Source: Ralstonia sp. UBA689
Lineage (GTDB): Bacteria > Pseudomonadota > Gammaproteobacteria > Burkholderiales > Burkholderiaceae
Reading direction: 5' to 3'
Length of the DNA: 64,000 nt
NCBI RefSeq assembly: GCF_002298975.1
Contig: NZ_DBMV01000047.1
Coordinates: forward strand, 1 to 64,000
Shown here piece after piece: positions 18,252 to 27,311 of this stretch (positions are counted from its first letter, which is position 1; every line of letters begins with the position of its first letter). The position numbers and the translations under genes were made by a program. Under the pieces are notes generated by a model. The model was not told the DNA's origin. It did no database searches and worked only from the letters and a program-made list of their open reading frames with translations.

Positions 18252-18440
18252 ATGGACAATCGCCTGCTGGAAATCCTCGTCTGCCCGCTGTGCAAGGGCA
18301 CGCTGCAACACGACCGCGCCCACAACGAACTGATCTGCCACGTCGACAAGCTGGCCTACCCGATCCGCGACGGCATTCCCGTCATGCTGGTCGACGAGGC
18401 TCGCCAGACCGTGGAAGGCACGCCGGTCGATCCGGCTTGA
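18252..18440 (+). CDS. Trm112-family zinc-ribbon-like protein (YcaR type)
   Basis: A 62-residue protein: [18 protein letters not shown], then [21 protein letters not shown]. This is the bacterial Trm112/YcaR family, usually found between lpxK and kdsB as here. Two N-terminal cysteines (CPLC) and a later Cys form part of a ribbon. Eukaryotic Trm112 activates methyltransferases; in bacteria the role is not firmly established, and adaptor functions are proposed. The start at 18252 gives the family N-terminus. Confidence 0.88.
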   Translation: MDNRLLEILVCPLCKGTLQHDRAHNELICHVDKLAYPIRDGIPVMLVDEARQTVEGTPVDPA

Positions 18441-18458
18441 CGCATAGGCCGCCCGATC

Positions 18459-19265
18459 ATGTCGCACGCGCCGTTCATCGCCGTCATCCCCGCGCGGTTG
18501 GCTTCCACGCGGTTGCCTAACAAGCCGCTGGCCGACATCGACGGCAAGCCGATGGTGGTGCGCGTGGCCGAGCGCGCGCATCAGTCGTCCGCTGCGCGTG
18601 TGGTGGTGGCCACCGATGCCGCATCGGTGGCCGACGCCTGCATGCAGCACCACGTGGAAGCCGTGCTCACCCGCGCCGACCATGCCTCGGGCACCGACCG
18701 CCTGGCTGAAGTGGCCACCGTGCTCGCGTTGCCCGATGACGCCATCGTCGTCAACGTGCAAGGCGACGAACCGCTGATCCCCCCCACGCTGATCGACAAC
18801 GTGGCCGCCCACCTGCGTGACCACCCGGACTGCGCCATCGCCACCGCGGCCCACCCGATCCACGACGCCGCCGACGTGTTCAACCCGAACGTGGTGAAGG
18901 TCGTGCTGGACGCTGCAGATCGTGCGCTGCTCTTCTCGCGCGCCCCGCTGCCCTGGGCGCGCGACACCTGGACGCCGGCCGTACTCGCGCTACCCGCCGC
19001 CGAACGCCCGCTGCCCGCCATGCCGGTGCTGCGCCATATCGGCATCTACGCCTATCGCGCAGGCTTCCTGCGCCGCTTCCCGCAACTGGCCGCCGCGCCG
19101 CTTGAGCAAACGGAGCAGCTCGAACAGTTGCGCGCCATGTGGCACGGCGAGCGCATTGCCGTGCTCACTACCGACGATGCCCCCGCCGCCGGCGTCGACA
19201 CGCCGGAAGACCTCGCCCGCGTGCGCGCGGCCTGGACCGAACTCCTGTCTCAGGACGGCCCCTGA
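18459..19265 (+). CDS. kdsB: 3-deoxy-manno-octulosonate cytidylyltransferase
   Basis: A 268-residue nucleotidyltransferase that activates KDO with CTP for lipopolysaccharide synthesis. The signature [23 protein letters not shown] opens the protein; [21 protein letters not shown] and HIGIYAYR follow in the expected order. It is about 20 residues longer than E. coli KdsB (248), the extra length lying around the [18 protein letters not shown] loop. It is 18 bp from trm112 and probably ends the exbB operon, since a 334-bp gap follows. Confidence 0.95.
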   Translation: MSHAPFIAVIPARLASTRLPNKPLADIDGKPMVVRVAERAHQSSAARVVVATDAASVADACMQHHVEAVLTRADHASGTDRLAEVATVLALPDDAIVVNVQGDEPLIPPTLIDNVAAHLRDHPDCAIATAAHPIHDAADVFNPNVVKVVLDAADRALLFSRAPLPWARDTWTPAVLALPAAERPLPAMPVLRHIGIYAYRAGFLRRFPQLAAAPLEQTEQLEQLRAMWHGERIAVLTTDDAPAAGVDTPEDLARVRAAWTELLSQDGP

Positions 19266-19449
19266 GCACGGAATTCTCGGAACTTTGCGGCCGCCACTCC
19301 GAAACCCCGCCGCCGCCATGGCATAATCGTGCGGACGACAAGCCGCATGCCAGCGCCCACGCTAGGCAAGGCAGCGGCAGCAGGGAGACAAATCGAGCCA
19401 TGGGTGCCGCCGTCCGGCCGGCGCCCGTTCCACTGAGTGTCCCGGTAAG

Positions 19450-19542
19450 GCTGGCGTCAACTTCGCCAGCTAGGCTGCCTGTTTGCGTCGCCCAGGCATA
19501 TCAGGCGTATTGGGAATCCGCCCCACTCGGACCGATTCCCAA
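19450..19542 (+). promoter_or_regulatory. Two hairpins in the adk leader
   Basis: The 334-bp gap before adk holds two perfect inverted repeats. One is GCTGGCG / CGCCAGC at 19450-19470 (7-bp stem, 7-base loop). The other is TTGGGAATC / GATTCCCAA at 19510-19542 (9-bp stem, 15-base loop), ending 57 bases before the start codon. Neither has a T-tract, so they look like leader-RNA structures or operators rather than terminators. A CATAAT near 19323 is a possible -10, but no convincing -35 accompanies it. Confidence 0.4.
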
Positions 19543-19563
19543 CGCGCTTACCGTCACCAGTAA

Positions 19564-20268
<705 letters not shown>

Positions 20269-20296
20269 CACGCGCCGTTCCGTACGGACTGCCTGG

Positions 20297-20333
20297 AAAA
20301 ACGGCGCCTCAAACATGAGGCGCCGTTTTTTTT
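20297..20333 (+). terminator. Rho-independent terminator of adk
   Basis: ACGGCGCCTC / GAGGCGCCGT forms a 10-bp stem with a 6-base loop, flanked by A4-5 upstream and T8 downstream. Confidence 0.88.
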
Positions 20334-20392
20334 GCGTGAATCACTACACGCGAATTTGCCGAAGGCCGACCGCTTCGCGATACCATATGACG

Positions 20393-20408
20393 TTGACGTA
20401 AACGTCAA
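20393..20408. promoter_or_regulatory. TTGACGT-AA-ACGTCAA palindrome upstream of the SDR gene
   Basis: Two perfect 7-bp half-sites separated by two bases lie 31 bp upstream of the SDR start codon. The left half contains TTGACG, which could also be a -35. The shape resembles the palindromes attributed to LiuR-type MerR regulators of branched-chain amino acid and acyl-CoA degradation; that link is recalled, not tested. Confidence 0.5.
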
Positions 20409-20439
20409 GTAACTCGCAGACTACACAAGGAGACACGGC

Positions 20440-21198
20440 ATGGAGATTCGCGACCAGGTATTCATCGTCACCGGCGGCGCGTCGGGGCTGGGCGCCGGCA
20501 CTGCGCGCGCGTTGGCGGAAGCTGGCGGCAAAGTGGTGATTGCAGACCTGAACGAAGCAGCGGGCACGTCGCTGGCGCAGGAGTTGGGCGGGCGCTTCGT
20601 GCGCTGCGATGTCGCATCGGAAACCGATGGGCAGGCAGTAGTGGAAGCCGCCGCATCGCTAGGCACGCTGCGTGGGCTGGTGAATTGCGCCGGTATCGCC
20701 ACGGCCTCGCGCACGGTGGGCAAGACGGGGCCGCATCCGCTGGACCAGTTTGCGCGCGTGATCAACGTCAACCTGGTCGGCACGTTCAACATGATCCGCC
20801 TGGCCGCGACGGCCATGGCGGGCAACACGCCCAATGCCGGCGGCGAGCGCGGCGTGATCATCAACACAGCCTCGGTGGCGGCGTTCGATGGGCAGATCGG
20901 GCAGGCCGCTTATGCGGCGTCCAAGGGCGGCGTGGTGGCAATGACGCTGGCGATTGCGCGTGACCTGTCGCGCGACGGCATCCGCGTGATGACGATTGCG
21001 CCGGGCATCTTCGAAACGCCGATGCTGCTGGGCATGCCGCAGGAAGTGCAGGATGCACTAGGCAAAATGGTGCCGTTCCCGCCGCGCCTGGGTAAGCCGG
21101 CGGAGTATGCACAGCTTGCGCGCGCAATCATCGAGAATCCGATGCTCAATGGCGAGACCATCCGCCTGGATGGTGCCATCCGCATGCAGCCGAAGTAA
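20440..21198 (+). CDS. SDR dehydrogenase, 3-hydroxyacyl-CoA dehydrogenase type-2-like
   Basis: A 252-residue classical short-chain dehydrogenase. It has the Rossmann [12 protein letters not shown] motif (residues 11-22), NCAGIA (NAG region), the catalytic Ser ([10 protein letters not shown]) and YAASKGG (YxxxK). The C-terminal [13 protein letters not shown] and [12 protein letters not shown], with the [22 protein letters not shown] pattern, resemble HSD17B10 / 3-hydroxyacyl-CoA dehydrogenase type II, which acts on 2-methyl-3-hydroxybutyryl-CoA in isoleucine breakdown. An AAGGAG site precedes the start. The upstream palindrome supports regulated catabolic expression. The substrate is inferred. 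Confidence 0.85.
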   Translation: MEIRDQVFIVTGGASGLGAGTARALAEAGGKVVIADLNEAAGTSLAQELGGRFVRCDVASETDGQAVVEAAASLGTLRGLVNCAGIATASRTVGKTGPHPLDQFARVINVNLVGTFNMIRLAATAMAGNTPNAGGERGVIINTASVAAFDGQIGQAAYAASKGGVVAMTLAIARDLSRDGIRVMTIAPGIFETPMLLGMPQEVQDALGKMVPFPPRLGKPAEYAQLARAIIENPMLNGETIRLDGAIRMQPK

Positions 21199-21207
21199 GC
21201 AACGCGA

Positions 21208-22101
21208 TCAGGCGGCCGGCAGCGCCATGCGGCGAATCATCTGCCACGCCGCCTCGGCCGCCGGCGAAAGCGATCGGTCATGCCGGCGCGCCAGCACGAT
21301 GCCGCGCGTCTCTTTCGGTGTGAGCGACACCGACACCAACTGCGACGACGACGGCAGCGGCAACGACAGCGCCGGCACCACGCCCGCGCCGATGCCCGCC
21401 TCCACCATGCCGAACACGGCGCTGCTGTGACCCATCTCCTGCGCCACATCCGGCTGCACGCCGTGGCGCAGAAAGATGCGGTCGATCAGCGGGCGACTGC
21501 CCGAGGCATGGTCGAGCAACACGACCGGCGTGCGGTGCAGGTCTTTCCAGCGCACGCTGCTGCGCTGGGCGAACGGGTGGTCGCGGCGGCAGACCAGGCA
21601 GAACGGATCGGTCAGCAAAGGCTCCGTCCACAGGCCTTCGGTATCGAGCGGCTCCACCACCACGCCAAAATCCGCCCCGCCCGTGCGAATGAGCTGCAGC
21701 GTGTCGACCTGCACCGAGTCGCGCACGATCAAGCGGATGTCGGGATAACGCGCCGCGCATTCGGCCACATAGACGGGCATCAACCGGGTCGACACCGTGG
21801 GGCTCGATGCCACCACCACGCGCCCGCGCCGCTGCTCGCCCACCTGGCGTGCCTGGTGCAGCGTGTCATCCAGATCGGCAATCAGGCGGTCGAGCGCGGT
21901 GGCCAATGACCGCCCGACTTCGGTCAGCACGACTTCGCGCGTGGTGCGGTCGAGCAGCTTTAAACCCAACTCGCCTTCCAGCTCCGAAATTGATCGGCTG
22001 ACAGCGGGCTGCGTGAGGCCGATCGTGTCGCCCGCGCGACTGAAGCTGTGCGCGCGCGCCACAGCCAGGAAGACGCGCAACTGACGCAGGGTGACATTCA
22101 T
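21208..22101 (-). CDS. LysR-family transcriptional regulator
   Basis: A 297-residue LysR-type regulator. The N-terminal helix-turn-helix (LRQLRVFLAVARAHSFSRAGDTIGLTQPAVSRSISELE) is intact and a periplasmic-binding-type effector domain follows. The start at 22101 gives the family N-terminus (MNVTLRQLRVF); the frame remains open further upstream without similarity. It is divergent from a BASS-type transporter across 108 bp that contain a LysR-box-like palindrome, so it probably controls that transporter and itself. The effector is not predictable. Confidence 0.88.
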   Translation of the reverse strand: MNVTLRQLRVFLAVARAHSFSRAGDTIGLTQPAVSRSISELEGELGLKLLDRTTREVVLTEVGRSLATALDRLIADLDDTLHQARQVGEQRRGRVVVASSPTVSTRLMPVYVAECAARYPDIRLIVRDSVQVDTLQLIRTGGADFGVVVEPLDTEGLWTEPLLTDPFCLVCRRDHPFAQRSSVRWKDLHRTPVVLLDHASGSRPLIDRIFLRHGVQPDVAQEMGHSSAVFGMVEAGIGAGVVPALSLPLPSSSQLVSVSLTPKETRGIVLARRHDRSLSPAAEAAWQMIRRMALPAA

Positions 22102-22116
22102 GCTGGCACCGTATGA

Positions 22117-22131
22117 ATTGATTCGATCAAT
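22117..22131. promoter_or_regulatory. LysR-box-like palindrome
   Basis: ATTGAT-TCG-ATCAAT lies in the 108-bp divergent gap, 15 bp from the LysR start. It fits the T-N11-A dyad of LysR-type operators and is the only such dyad in the gap. Confidence 0.5.
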
Positions 22132-22209
22132 GCATTTGTATTCTAGACGGGGATGTCGTGCAATAACGCCTATTCCTGCATCCCACCCGCGCCGTGACTG
22201 CGCACGCAC

Positions 22210-23229
22210 ATGAAGATTCCGCTGTTGTCTCGTATTGATGGGTTCATCCGCGCCATGCTGGTGATGGTTGCGCTGGCCCTGCTCTTCCCGTCGCTGGGTG
22301 CCAGCGATGGCCCGCTGCATCTGGACGTTGTCACCATCATTGGTGTGTCGCTGGTGTTCTTTCTGCACGGCGCAGCGCTCTCGCGCGAGAAAATTGTCGA
22401 GGGTGCGCGCAACTGGCGTTTGCACCTGTTCGTGCAGAGTTGCACCTTCATCCTGTTCCCGCTGATCGGCGCGGTGATCCTGTTTGCATGCAAGCCGTTC
22501 ATTCCGGCCGAGTTGCTGCTGGGCGTGTTCTACCTATGCGCACTGCCGTCCACCGTGTCGTCTTCCGTGGCGATGACTGCGATGGCCAAGGGCAATGTGC
22601 CGGCCGCCATCTTCAACGCCACCATCTCGGGGCTGATCGGCATGATTGCCACGCCGCTGCTGATGAGTTTCGTGATCCAGGCGTCGGGGGCGGAACTGTC
22701 GGTGGGCAAGGCGCTGCTGGGCGTGGCCGAGCAGTTGCTGCTGCCGTTCGTGCTCGGTCAATTGCTGCGACCGGCCATCGGCAGCCTCATCAACAAGTAC
22801 AAGGCGATCATCAGTAAGGTGGACCGCGTAGTGATCCTGCTGATCGTGTTCAACTCGTTTGCCGATTCGACGCACGCGGGCGTGTGGTCGAAGTATCCGT
22901 GGGAGACCATCGTGGCCGTGTCCATCATGAGCGGCGCGCTGCTGTTCGTAGTGCTGGGCACGACAACATGGCTCTCGCGGCGCGCGGGCTTTGGCCTGAC
23001 CGACGAGATTACCGCGGTGTTCTGTGGCTCGAAGAAGAGCCTGGCCAACGGCATACCGATGGCAAAGATCCTGTTTGCCGGCAACCCGGCACTAGGCCTG
23101 ATCGTGCTGCCAACCATGATCTATCATCAGTTGCAGTTGATCGTGTGCTCGGCGCTGGCACGCAAGTATGCGGACCGCGTCGCGCACGCGGAGGCCGGCG
23201 CCGGCGCACCGGCCCGCCGTCCGGCCTGA
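22210..23229 (+). CDS. Bile acid:sodium symporter-family (SBF-like) transporter
   Basis: A 339-residue integral membrane protein with about 10 spans, related to the BASS/SBF family, in particular the YfeH-type branch. Conserved parts are FFLHGAALSREKI, ALPSTVSSSVAMTAMAKGNVPAAIFNATISGLIGMIATPLL and FCGSKKSLANGIPMAKILF, which supply the polar residues of the crossover helices. The cargo is unknown; relatives carry organic anions. The divergent LysR gene is the likely local regulator. The C-terminal 20 residues are a hydrophilic Ala/Gly/Pro tail. Confidence 0.85.
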   Translation: MKIPLLSRIDGFIRAMLVMVALALLFPSLGASDGPLHLDVVTIIGVSLVFFLHGAALSREKIVEGARNWRLHLFVQSCTFILFPLIGAVILFACKPFIPAELLLGVFYLCALPSTVSSSVAMTAMAKGNVPAAIFNATISGLIGMIATPLLMSFVIQASGAELSVGKALLGVAEQLLLPFVLGQLLRPAIGSLINKYKAIISKVDRVVILLIVFNSFADSTHAGVWSKYPWETIVAVSIMSGALLFVVLGTTTWLSRRAGFGLTDEITAVFCGSKKSLANGIPMAKILFAGNPALGLIVLPTMIYHQLQLIVCSALARKYADRVAHAEAGAGAPARRPA

Positions 23230-23244
23230 CCAAGCCTGATCAGA

Positions 23245-23784
23245 TCAGCGCAGGGCCATCAGCCCCGCCAACTCCGGCCAATGGTAGGTAAGCACCCATG
23301 CGTGCCCGCCATCGGCTGTCTCCAGCCAGCTTCGGCTGACCGGCACACCGCCCAGGGCTTCGTAGAAGCCGATCGCGGCAGTGTTCGCCTCGTACACCAG
23401 CAGATGCAGTTGCATGACACCTTGGGCTGCGGCCCAGCGGGCGGCCTCGCCCATCAGGCGCTTGCCGACGCCATGGCCGCGCGAGGCAGCCAGTAGATGG
23501 AGGTTATCGACGAGCGCGCCCCAGGGCGTGCCATCTTCACGCAGCGCGCAGAGGAAGCCGACGGTCTGGCCATCGAGATCGGCGCACCAGACATGCTGCC
23601 CGGCCGCCGGCGTAGTCATGCGATGGTGCCACTTGGCTTGCATGTCAGCCGGCGCCGCGTCATCGAGATACACATCGGACAGGACGCCGAGCCCGCGATA
23701 CGCGCTCTGCCAGCTTCGCGCGTGGATGTCGGCGATGGTGCCAGCGTCCGCCGCGCCACCCTCGCGTAGCACGAGCGTCGCCAT
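23245..23784 (-). CDS. GNAT-family N-acetyltransferase
   Basis: A 179-residue GNAT acetyltransferase. The acetyl-CoA-binding motif A is LLAASRGHGVGKRLMGEAARWAA (RGxGxGKRL), and the C-terminal NTAAIGFYEALGGVPVSR is the usual beta-bulge region. The substrate is unknown. It overlaps the stop of amiC by one base (TGATG), so it is probably translated from the tsaE-amiC message. The pairing with amiC may be positional only. Confidence 0.85.
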   Translation of the reverse strand: MATLVLREGGAADAGTIADIHARSWQSAYRGLGVLSDVYLDDAAPADMQAKWHHRMTTPAAGQHVWCADLDGQTVGFLCALREDGTPWGALVDNLHLLAASRGHGVGKRLMGEAARWAAAQGVMQLHLLVYEANTAAIGFYEALGGVPVSRSWLETADGGHAWVLTYHWPELAGLMALR

Positions 23785-25322
23785 CAGACGCCCGGGTTAC
23801 GCGACAGCGGCGGGTTCTTCGCAAAATACGCGCGGATGCCACGCAGAATCGCATCGGCCAACTGGTTCTGGTGGCCCAGATCGTTGAGCTTGGCCTCTTC
23901 TTCCGGGTTGGAGATGAAGGCCGTCTCGACCAGGATCGACGGAATGTCCGGCGCCTTGAGTACAGCAAACCCGGCCTGCTCCACCTGCCCCTTGTGCAGC
24001 CGGTTGATGCCGCCGATCTGATCCAGCACGGCGCGACCGACCTTCATGCTGTCGGTGATCTGCGCGGTGGTCGACAAATCCAGCAGCACGCGCGTGACCT
24101 GGGCGTCCTTCGAGCCCAGATTGGCCCCGCCAATCATGTCGGAGGCGTTCTCCTTGTTGGCGAGCCACTTGGCCTGTGCGCTGGAGGCCCCGCGATCGGA
24201 GAGGACGAACACCGACGCCCCGCGCGCCTCCGGCGACAGAAACGCATCGGCGTGAATGGAAACGAACAGGTCGGCCTGCACGCGGCGCGCCTTCTGCACG
24301 CGCACGCCCAGCGGGACAAAGTAATCGGCGTCGCGCGTCATCATGGCGCGCATGCTGGGCTGCGCGTCGATCTTGGCTTTGAGCATGCGGGCAATCGACA
24401 GCACCACGTCTTTCTCGTGCGTGCCAGCGCCGCCCGTGGCGCCCGGGTCTTCGCCGCCGTGGCCGGGATCGATGGCGACCGTCAGCAGACGACGCATACG
24501 CGGACCACCGCCCGGCGCGCGGGGCACCAGCTGCTCGGGTTCGAAGTCCAGCGGTGGCGAGATGGACGACGGCGGGGGCACATTGGCCAGCGTCGACGGC
24601 GGATTCGCCTGTGCAGCCGGTGGCGTCTTGTGCGGCGGCGTGCGATTAGCCAATGTCGGGCGGGAATCGTCCGCCGACGGCGTCGCCGGCTTGGTGGGGC
24701 CGTTGCCGTTGTTGCGGCGGGCCAGTGCAGCGATGGGGTCGTCGTCAGCCAGCGATGACATCGGCGTGCCGCCCGAGGCGGCAAAGCGCTGCTGCTTGCC
24801 TTCGGTGGCCTGCACGAGCTGCATCAGCGGGTCGGGCGGGTTGGTCGGATACAGGTCGAAGACGAGCCGGTTGCGGTAACCGGCAATCGGCAGCAGTGTG
24901 AAGACCTGCGGGTTGACGCTTTCCTTCAGGTCAAACACCAGGCGCACGACGCTCGGCCGGTTCTGGCCCACGCGCACCTGGCGGATGTACGGATCGTTCG
25001 GCGTGATCTTGGCCACCAGCTCGCGCAGCGTCGGGCTCAGGTCCAGGCCGTCGATGTCGACCATCAGGCGGTCCGGATCCGAGATGAGCTGGTGCGTGGC
25101 CCTGAGCGCAACATCGGATTCGATGGTCACGCGCGTGTAGTCCTCCGCCGGCCACACGCGCACCGCCACGATGTTGGCGCCGCGCGCTATCTGCGGACCG
25201 GCCAGGCTCAGGATGACGGTGCCCGCGCCGGCCTTCGCCATGCGCGCGAGCCATTGCCTGCGGGCGTGGCTCGGCAGGGTGGGATCATCCGGTTGATCGG
25301 TCGGCAGATGCTTGATCAGCAT
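23784..25322 (-). CDS. amiC: N-acetylmuramoyl-L-alanine amidase (AmiC type)
   Basis: A 512-residue periplasmic amidase that cleaves the amide bond between muramic acid and the stem peptide, releasing daughter cells. It has a Tat-type signal (ARRQWLARMAKAG followed by a hydrophobic stretch, as in E. coli AmiC), an AMIN domain (about 50-150), a Pro/Ala-rich linker and an Amidase_3 catalytic domain starting at VAIDPGHGGEDPGA (zinc His). VSIHADAF supplies a further zinc His, and SILVETAFISNPEEE the catalytic Glu. It lies 4 bp downstream of tsaE. Regulation by an EnvC/NlpD-type activator is expected from the family. Confidence 0.93.
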   Translation of the reverse strand: MLIKHLPTDQPDDPTLPSHARRQWLARMAKAGAGTVILSLAGPQIARGANIVAVRVWPAEDYTRVTIESDVALRATHQLISDPDRLMVDIDGLDLSPTLRELVAKITPNDPYIRQVRVGQNRPSVVRLVFDLKESVNPQVFTLLPIAGYRNRLVFDLYPTNPPDPLMQLVQATEGKQQRFAASGGTPMSSLADDDPIAALARRNNGNGPTKPATPSADDSRPTLANRTPPHKTPPAAQANPPSTLANVPPPSSISPPLDFEPEQLVPRAPGGGPRMRRLLTVAIDPGHGGEDPGATGGAGTHEKDVVLSIARMLKAKIDAQPSMRAMMTRDADYFVPLGVRVQKARRVQADLFVSIHADAFLSPEARGASVFVLSDRGASSAQAKWLANKENASDMIGGANLGSKDAQVTRVLLDLSTTAQITDSMKVGRAVLDQIGGINRLHKGQVEQAGFAVLKAPDIPSILVETAFISNPEEEAKLNDLGHQNQLADAILRGIRAYFAKNPPLSRNPGV

Positions 25323-25326
25323 GGGG

Positions 25327-25893
25327 CTAGGGTTGCAACGACTGGAGAAGTTGGAGGCCGGTCTGCGTGCGTGCGGTGAGGCGCGCTACGCGCGGTGCGT
25401 GTTCAACGCCGTCATCGTAGGTTTCATGCACAACGTCGACCGCCAAAGCGATATGTAAATCGGGCGTGCCGAGCAGCGCCTGTGCCTTCTCGGGCCATTC
25501 GACCAAGCACAGCGCGGGCTCGGCAAAGCAATCGCGAAAGCCCGCGTCGGTCCACTCCTCCGGGTCAGCAAAGCGGTACAGGTCGAAGTGATAGACCTTC
25601 TGCGTGCCGGAGGTTCCCGCCACGTCGTAAGGCTCGACCAGCGTATAGGTGGGACTGCGCACACGCCCGGTATGCCCCAGGCCGCGCAGGATGGCGCGCG
25701 AGAGCGTGGTCTTGCCCGCGCCCAGATCGCCTGAGAGCTGCACCTGCACGGGCCGTGGACCGAGTGCCAGCACGGCCTGCGCGAGCGCCGCGCCAAGGGC
25801 CGAGGTGGCCGCCTCATCTGCGAGCGGCATGGAGCGCTCGGCAAGCGGCGGGGTCAGGCCAGGGTGTGTATCGGCAGGGAGCACGGTGGGCAT
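25327..25893 (-). CDS. tsaE: tRNA threonylcarbamoyladenosine biosynthesis ATPase TsaE
   Basis: A 188-residue P-loop protein. It has Walker A GDLGAGKTTLSRAIL (about residue 55), the switch-like VRSPTYTLVEPYD, and YHFDLYRFADPEEWTDAGFRDCF followed by LVEWPEKA, all typical of TsaE (YjeE). TsaE works with TsaB and TsaD to make t6A37 in ANN-decoding tRNAs. The internal ATG at 25893 is preferred to one at 25911, which would overlap the divergent queG start codon. The open frame upstream lies in queG and is not similar to TsaE. Confidence 0.9.
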   Translation of the reverse strand: MPTVLPADTHPGLTPPLAERSMPLADEAATSALGAALAQAVLALGPRPVQVQLSGDLGAGKTTLSRAILRGLGHTGRVRSPTYTLVEPYDVAGTSGTQKVYHFDLYRFADPEEWTDAGFRDCFAEPALCLVEWPEKAQALLGTPDLHIALAVDVVHETYDDGVEHAPRVARLTARTQTGLQLLQSLQP

Positions 25894-25909
25894 TGCGTAC
25901 AATTTGGGC

Positions 25910-27091
25910 ATGTCCGCCACCCCCACGTCATCGCTCGAAACGAACCTCGATGCGCGCCTGCCTGCCGCCGAGGCCGGCATGACTGCGCTTGTCGCACAGA
26001 TTCGTTCCTGGGGCGCCGAGCTCGGCTTCGATGCCATCCGCATCGCCGATATCGACCTGTCGCACGCTGAAGAAGGGCTCCAGACGTGGCTTGCGCAGGG
26101 GTTTCACGGTGACATGGATTATATGGCGAACCATGGCATGCTCCGCGCCCGCCCTGCCGAACTTGTTGCCGGAACGGTACGCGCCATCGTCGCGCGCATG
26201 CCGTATCTGCCACATGGGCACGAGCAGCGCAGCGAAACGGAAGCGGCTGCCCTCCCCTCTGACGCCGACTGGCGCTCCATCGAGTGGGACCGCCTGCGCC
26301 GCCCCGAAGACGCCGCCATCTCGCTCTATGCGCGCGGCCGCGATTACCACAAGGTGCTGCGCCAGCGCCTGCAGAAACTCGCCGAGAAGATTGCGGCAGC
26401 CGTCGGGCCTTATGGCTTTCGCGTGTTCACTGATTCGGCGCCGGTGCTGGAGGTGGCGCTGGCCAGCAACGGCGGCCTCGGCTGGCGCGGCAAACACACG
26501 CTGCTGCTGGATCGCGACGCCGGCTCGATGTTCTTCCTCGGCGAAATCCTGATCGACCTGCCGCTGCCGGTCGACCCGCCCATCGAGGCGCGCTGCGGCA
26601 ACTGCACGCGCTGCATCGACGTGTGCCCGACCCAGGCCATCGTCGCCCCGTACGTGGTAGATGCGCGACGCTGCATCTCTTACCTGACCATCGAGCACAA
26701 GGGCAGCATCCCGGTCGAACTGCGCGAGGCAATGGGTAACCACGTGTACGGCTGCGACGATTGCCAGCTCGTCTGCCCATGGAACAAGTTTGCGGTGCCG
26801 GCCAGTCTGCCCGACTTCGACGTGCGCAACGGGCTGGACGCGGCCACGCTGGTCGAGTTGTTCCGCTGGACGGAAGCGGAGTTCAACCAGCGGCTGGAGG
26901 GCAGCCCGATCCGGCGCATCGGCCACGAGCGCTGGCTGCGCAACATCGCAGTGGCGCTGGGCAATGCACTGCGCGGGCCGTTGCCGGAAGCCTCGCGCGC
27001 GCAACTGCAAGCTGCATTGCGCGCGCGCGTGGATACCCCCTCCGAACTCGTGCGCGAACACGTAGCGTGGGCGCTGGCGCAGTCGGTGTAA
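25910..27091 (+). CDS. queG: Epoxyqueuosine reductase
   Basis: A 393-residue cobalamin- and iron-sulfur-dependent enzyme converting epoxyqueuosine to queuosine in tRNA. Two [4Fe-4S] motifs are clear: CGNCTRCIDVCP from residue 229 and CDDCQLVCPWNK from residue 282. The N-terminal half (FHGDMDYMANH, YLPHG, SLYARGRDYHKVLRQRLQKL) matches the cobalamin-binding part. The start is only 16 bp from the tsaE ATG. A TACAAT at 25898-25903 could be a -10 just 6 bases before the start codon, which would make the message nearly leaderless. HEAT-like repeats usual in longer homologues are not evident. Confidence 0.93.
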   Translation: MSATPTSSLETNLDARLPAAEAGMTALVAQIRSWGAELGFDAIRIADIDLSHAEEGLQTWLAQGFHGDMDYMANHGMLRARPAELVAGTVRAIVARMPYLPHGHEQRSETEAAALPSDADWRSIEWDRLRRPEDAAISLYARGRDYHKVLRQRLQKLAEKIAAAVGPYGFRVFTDSAPVLEVALASNGGLGWRGKHTLLLDRDAGSMFFLGEILIDLPLPVDPPIEARCGNCTRCIDVCPTQAIVAPYVVDARRCISYLTIEHKGSIPVELREAMGNHVYGCDDCQLVCPWNKFAVPASLPDFDVRNGLDAATLVELFRWTEAEFNQRLEGSPIRRIGHERWLRNIAVALGNALRGPLPEASRAQLQAALRARVDTPSELVREHVAWALAQSV

Positions 27092-27311
27092 GCGCTTGCT
27101 CAGCTCTTGCCGAAAGTGAATCGTGTTGCCGATTTAATTCCGCTTTGCAAGCGTGAACAGCCTTTGTTTTAAAAACAAGACAATTGCCGCCTATCACAGA
27201 TAGACGAATGTGTAGTTAACACAGATCGAAGCAGAGCCTTATTCCGCTTGAAACGCAAACGCTTGCGCATCAGGGCAGATACCAATTGTTTGTCAATCGA
27301 ATATCGCGAGA

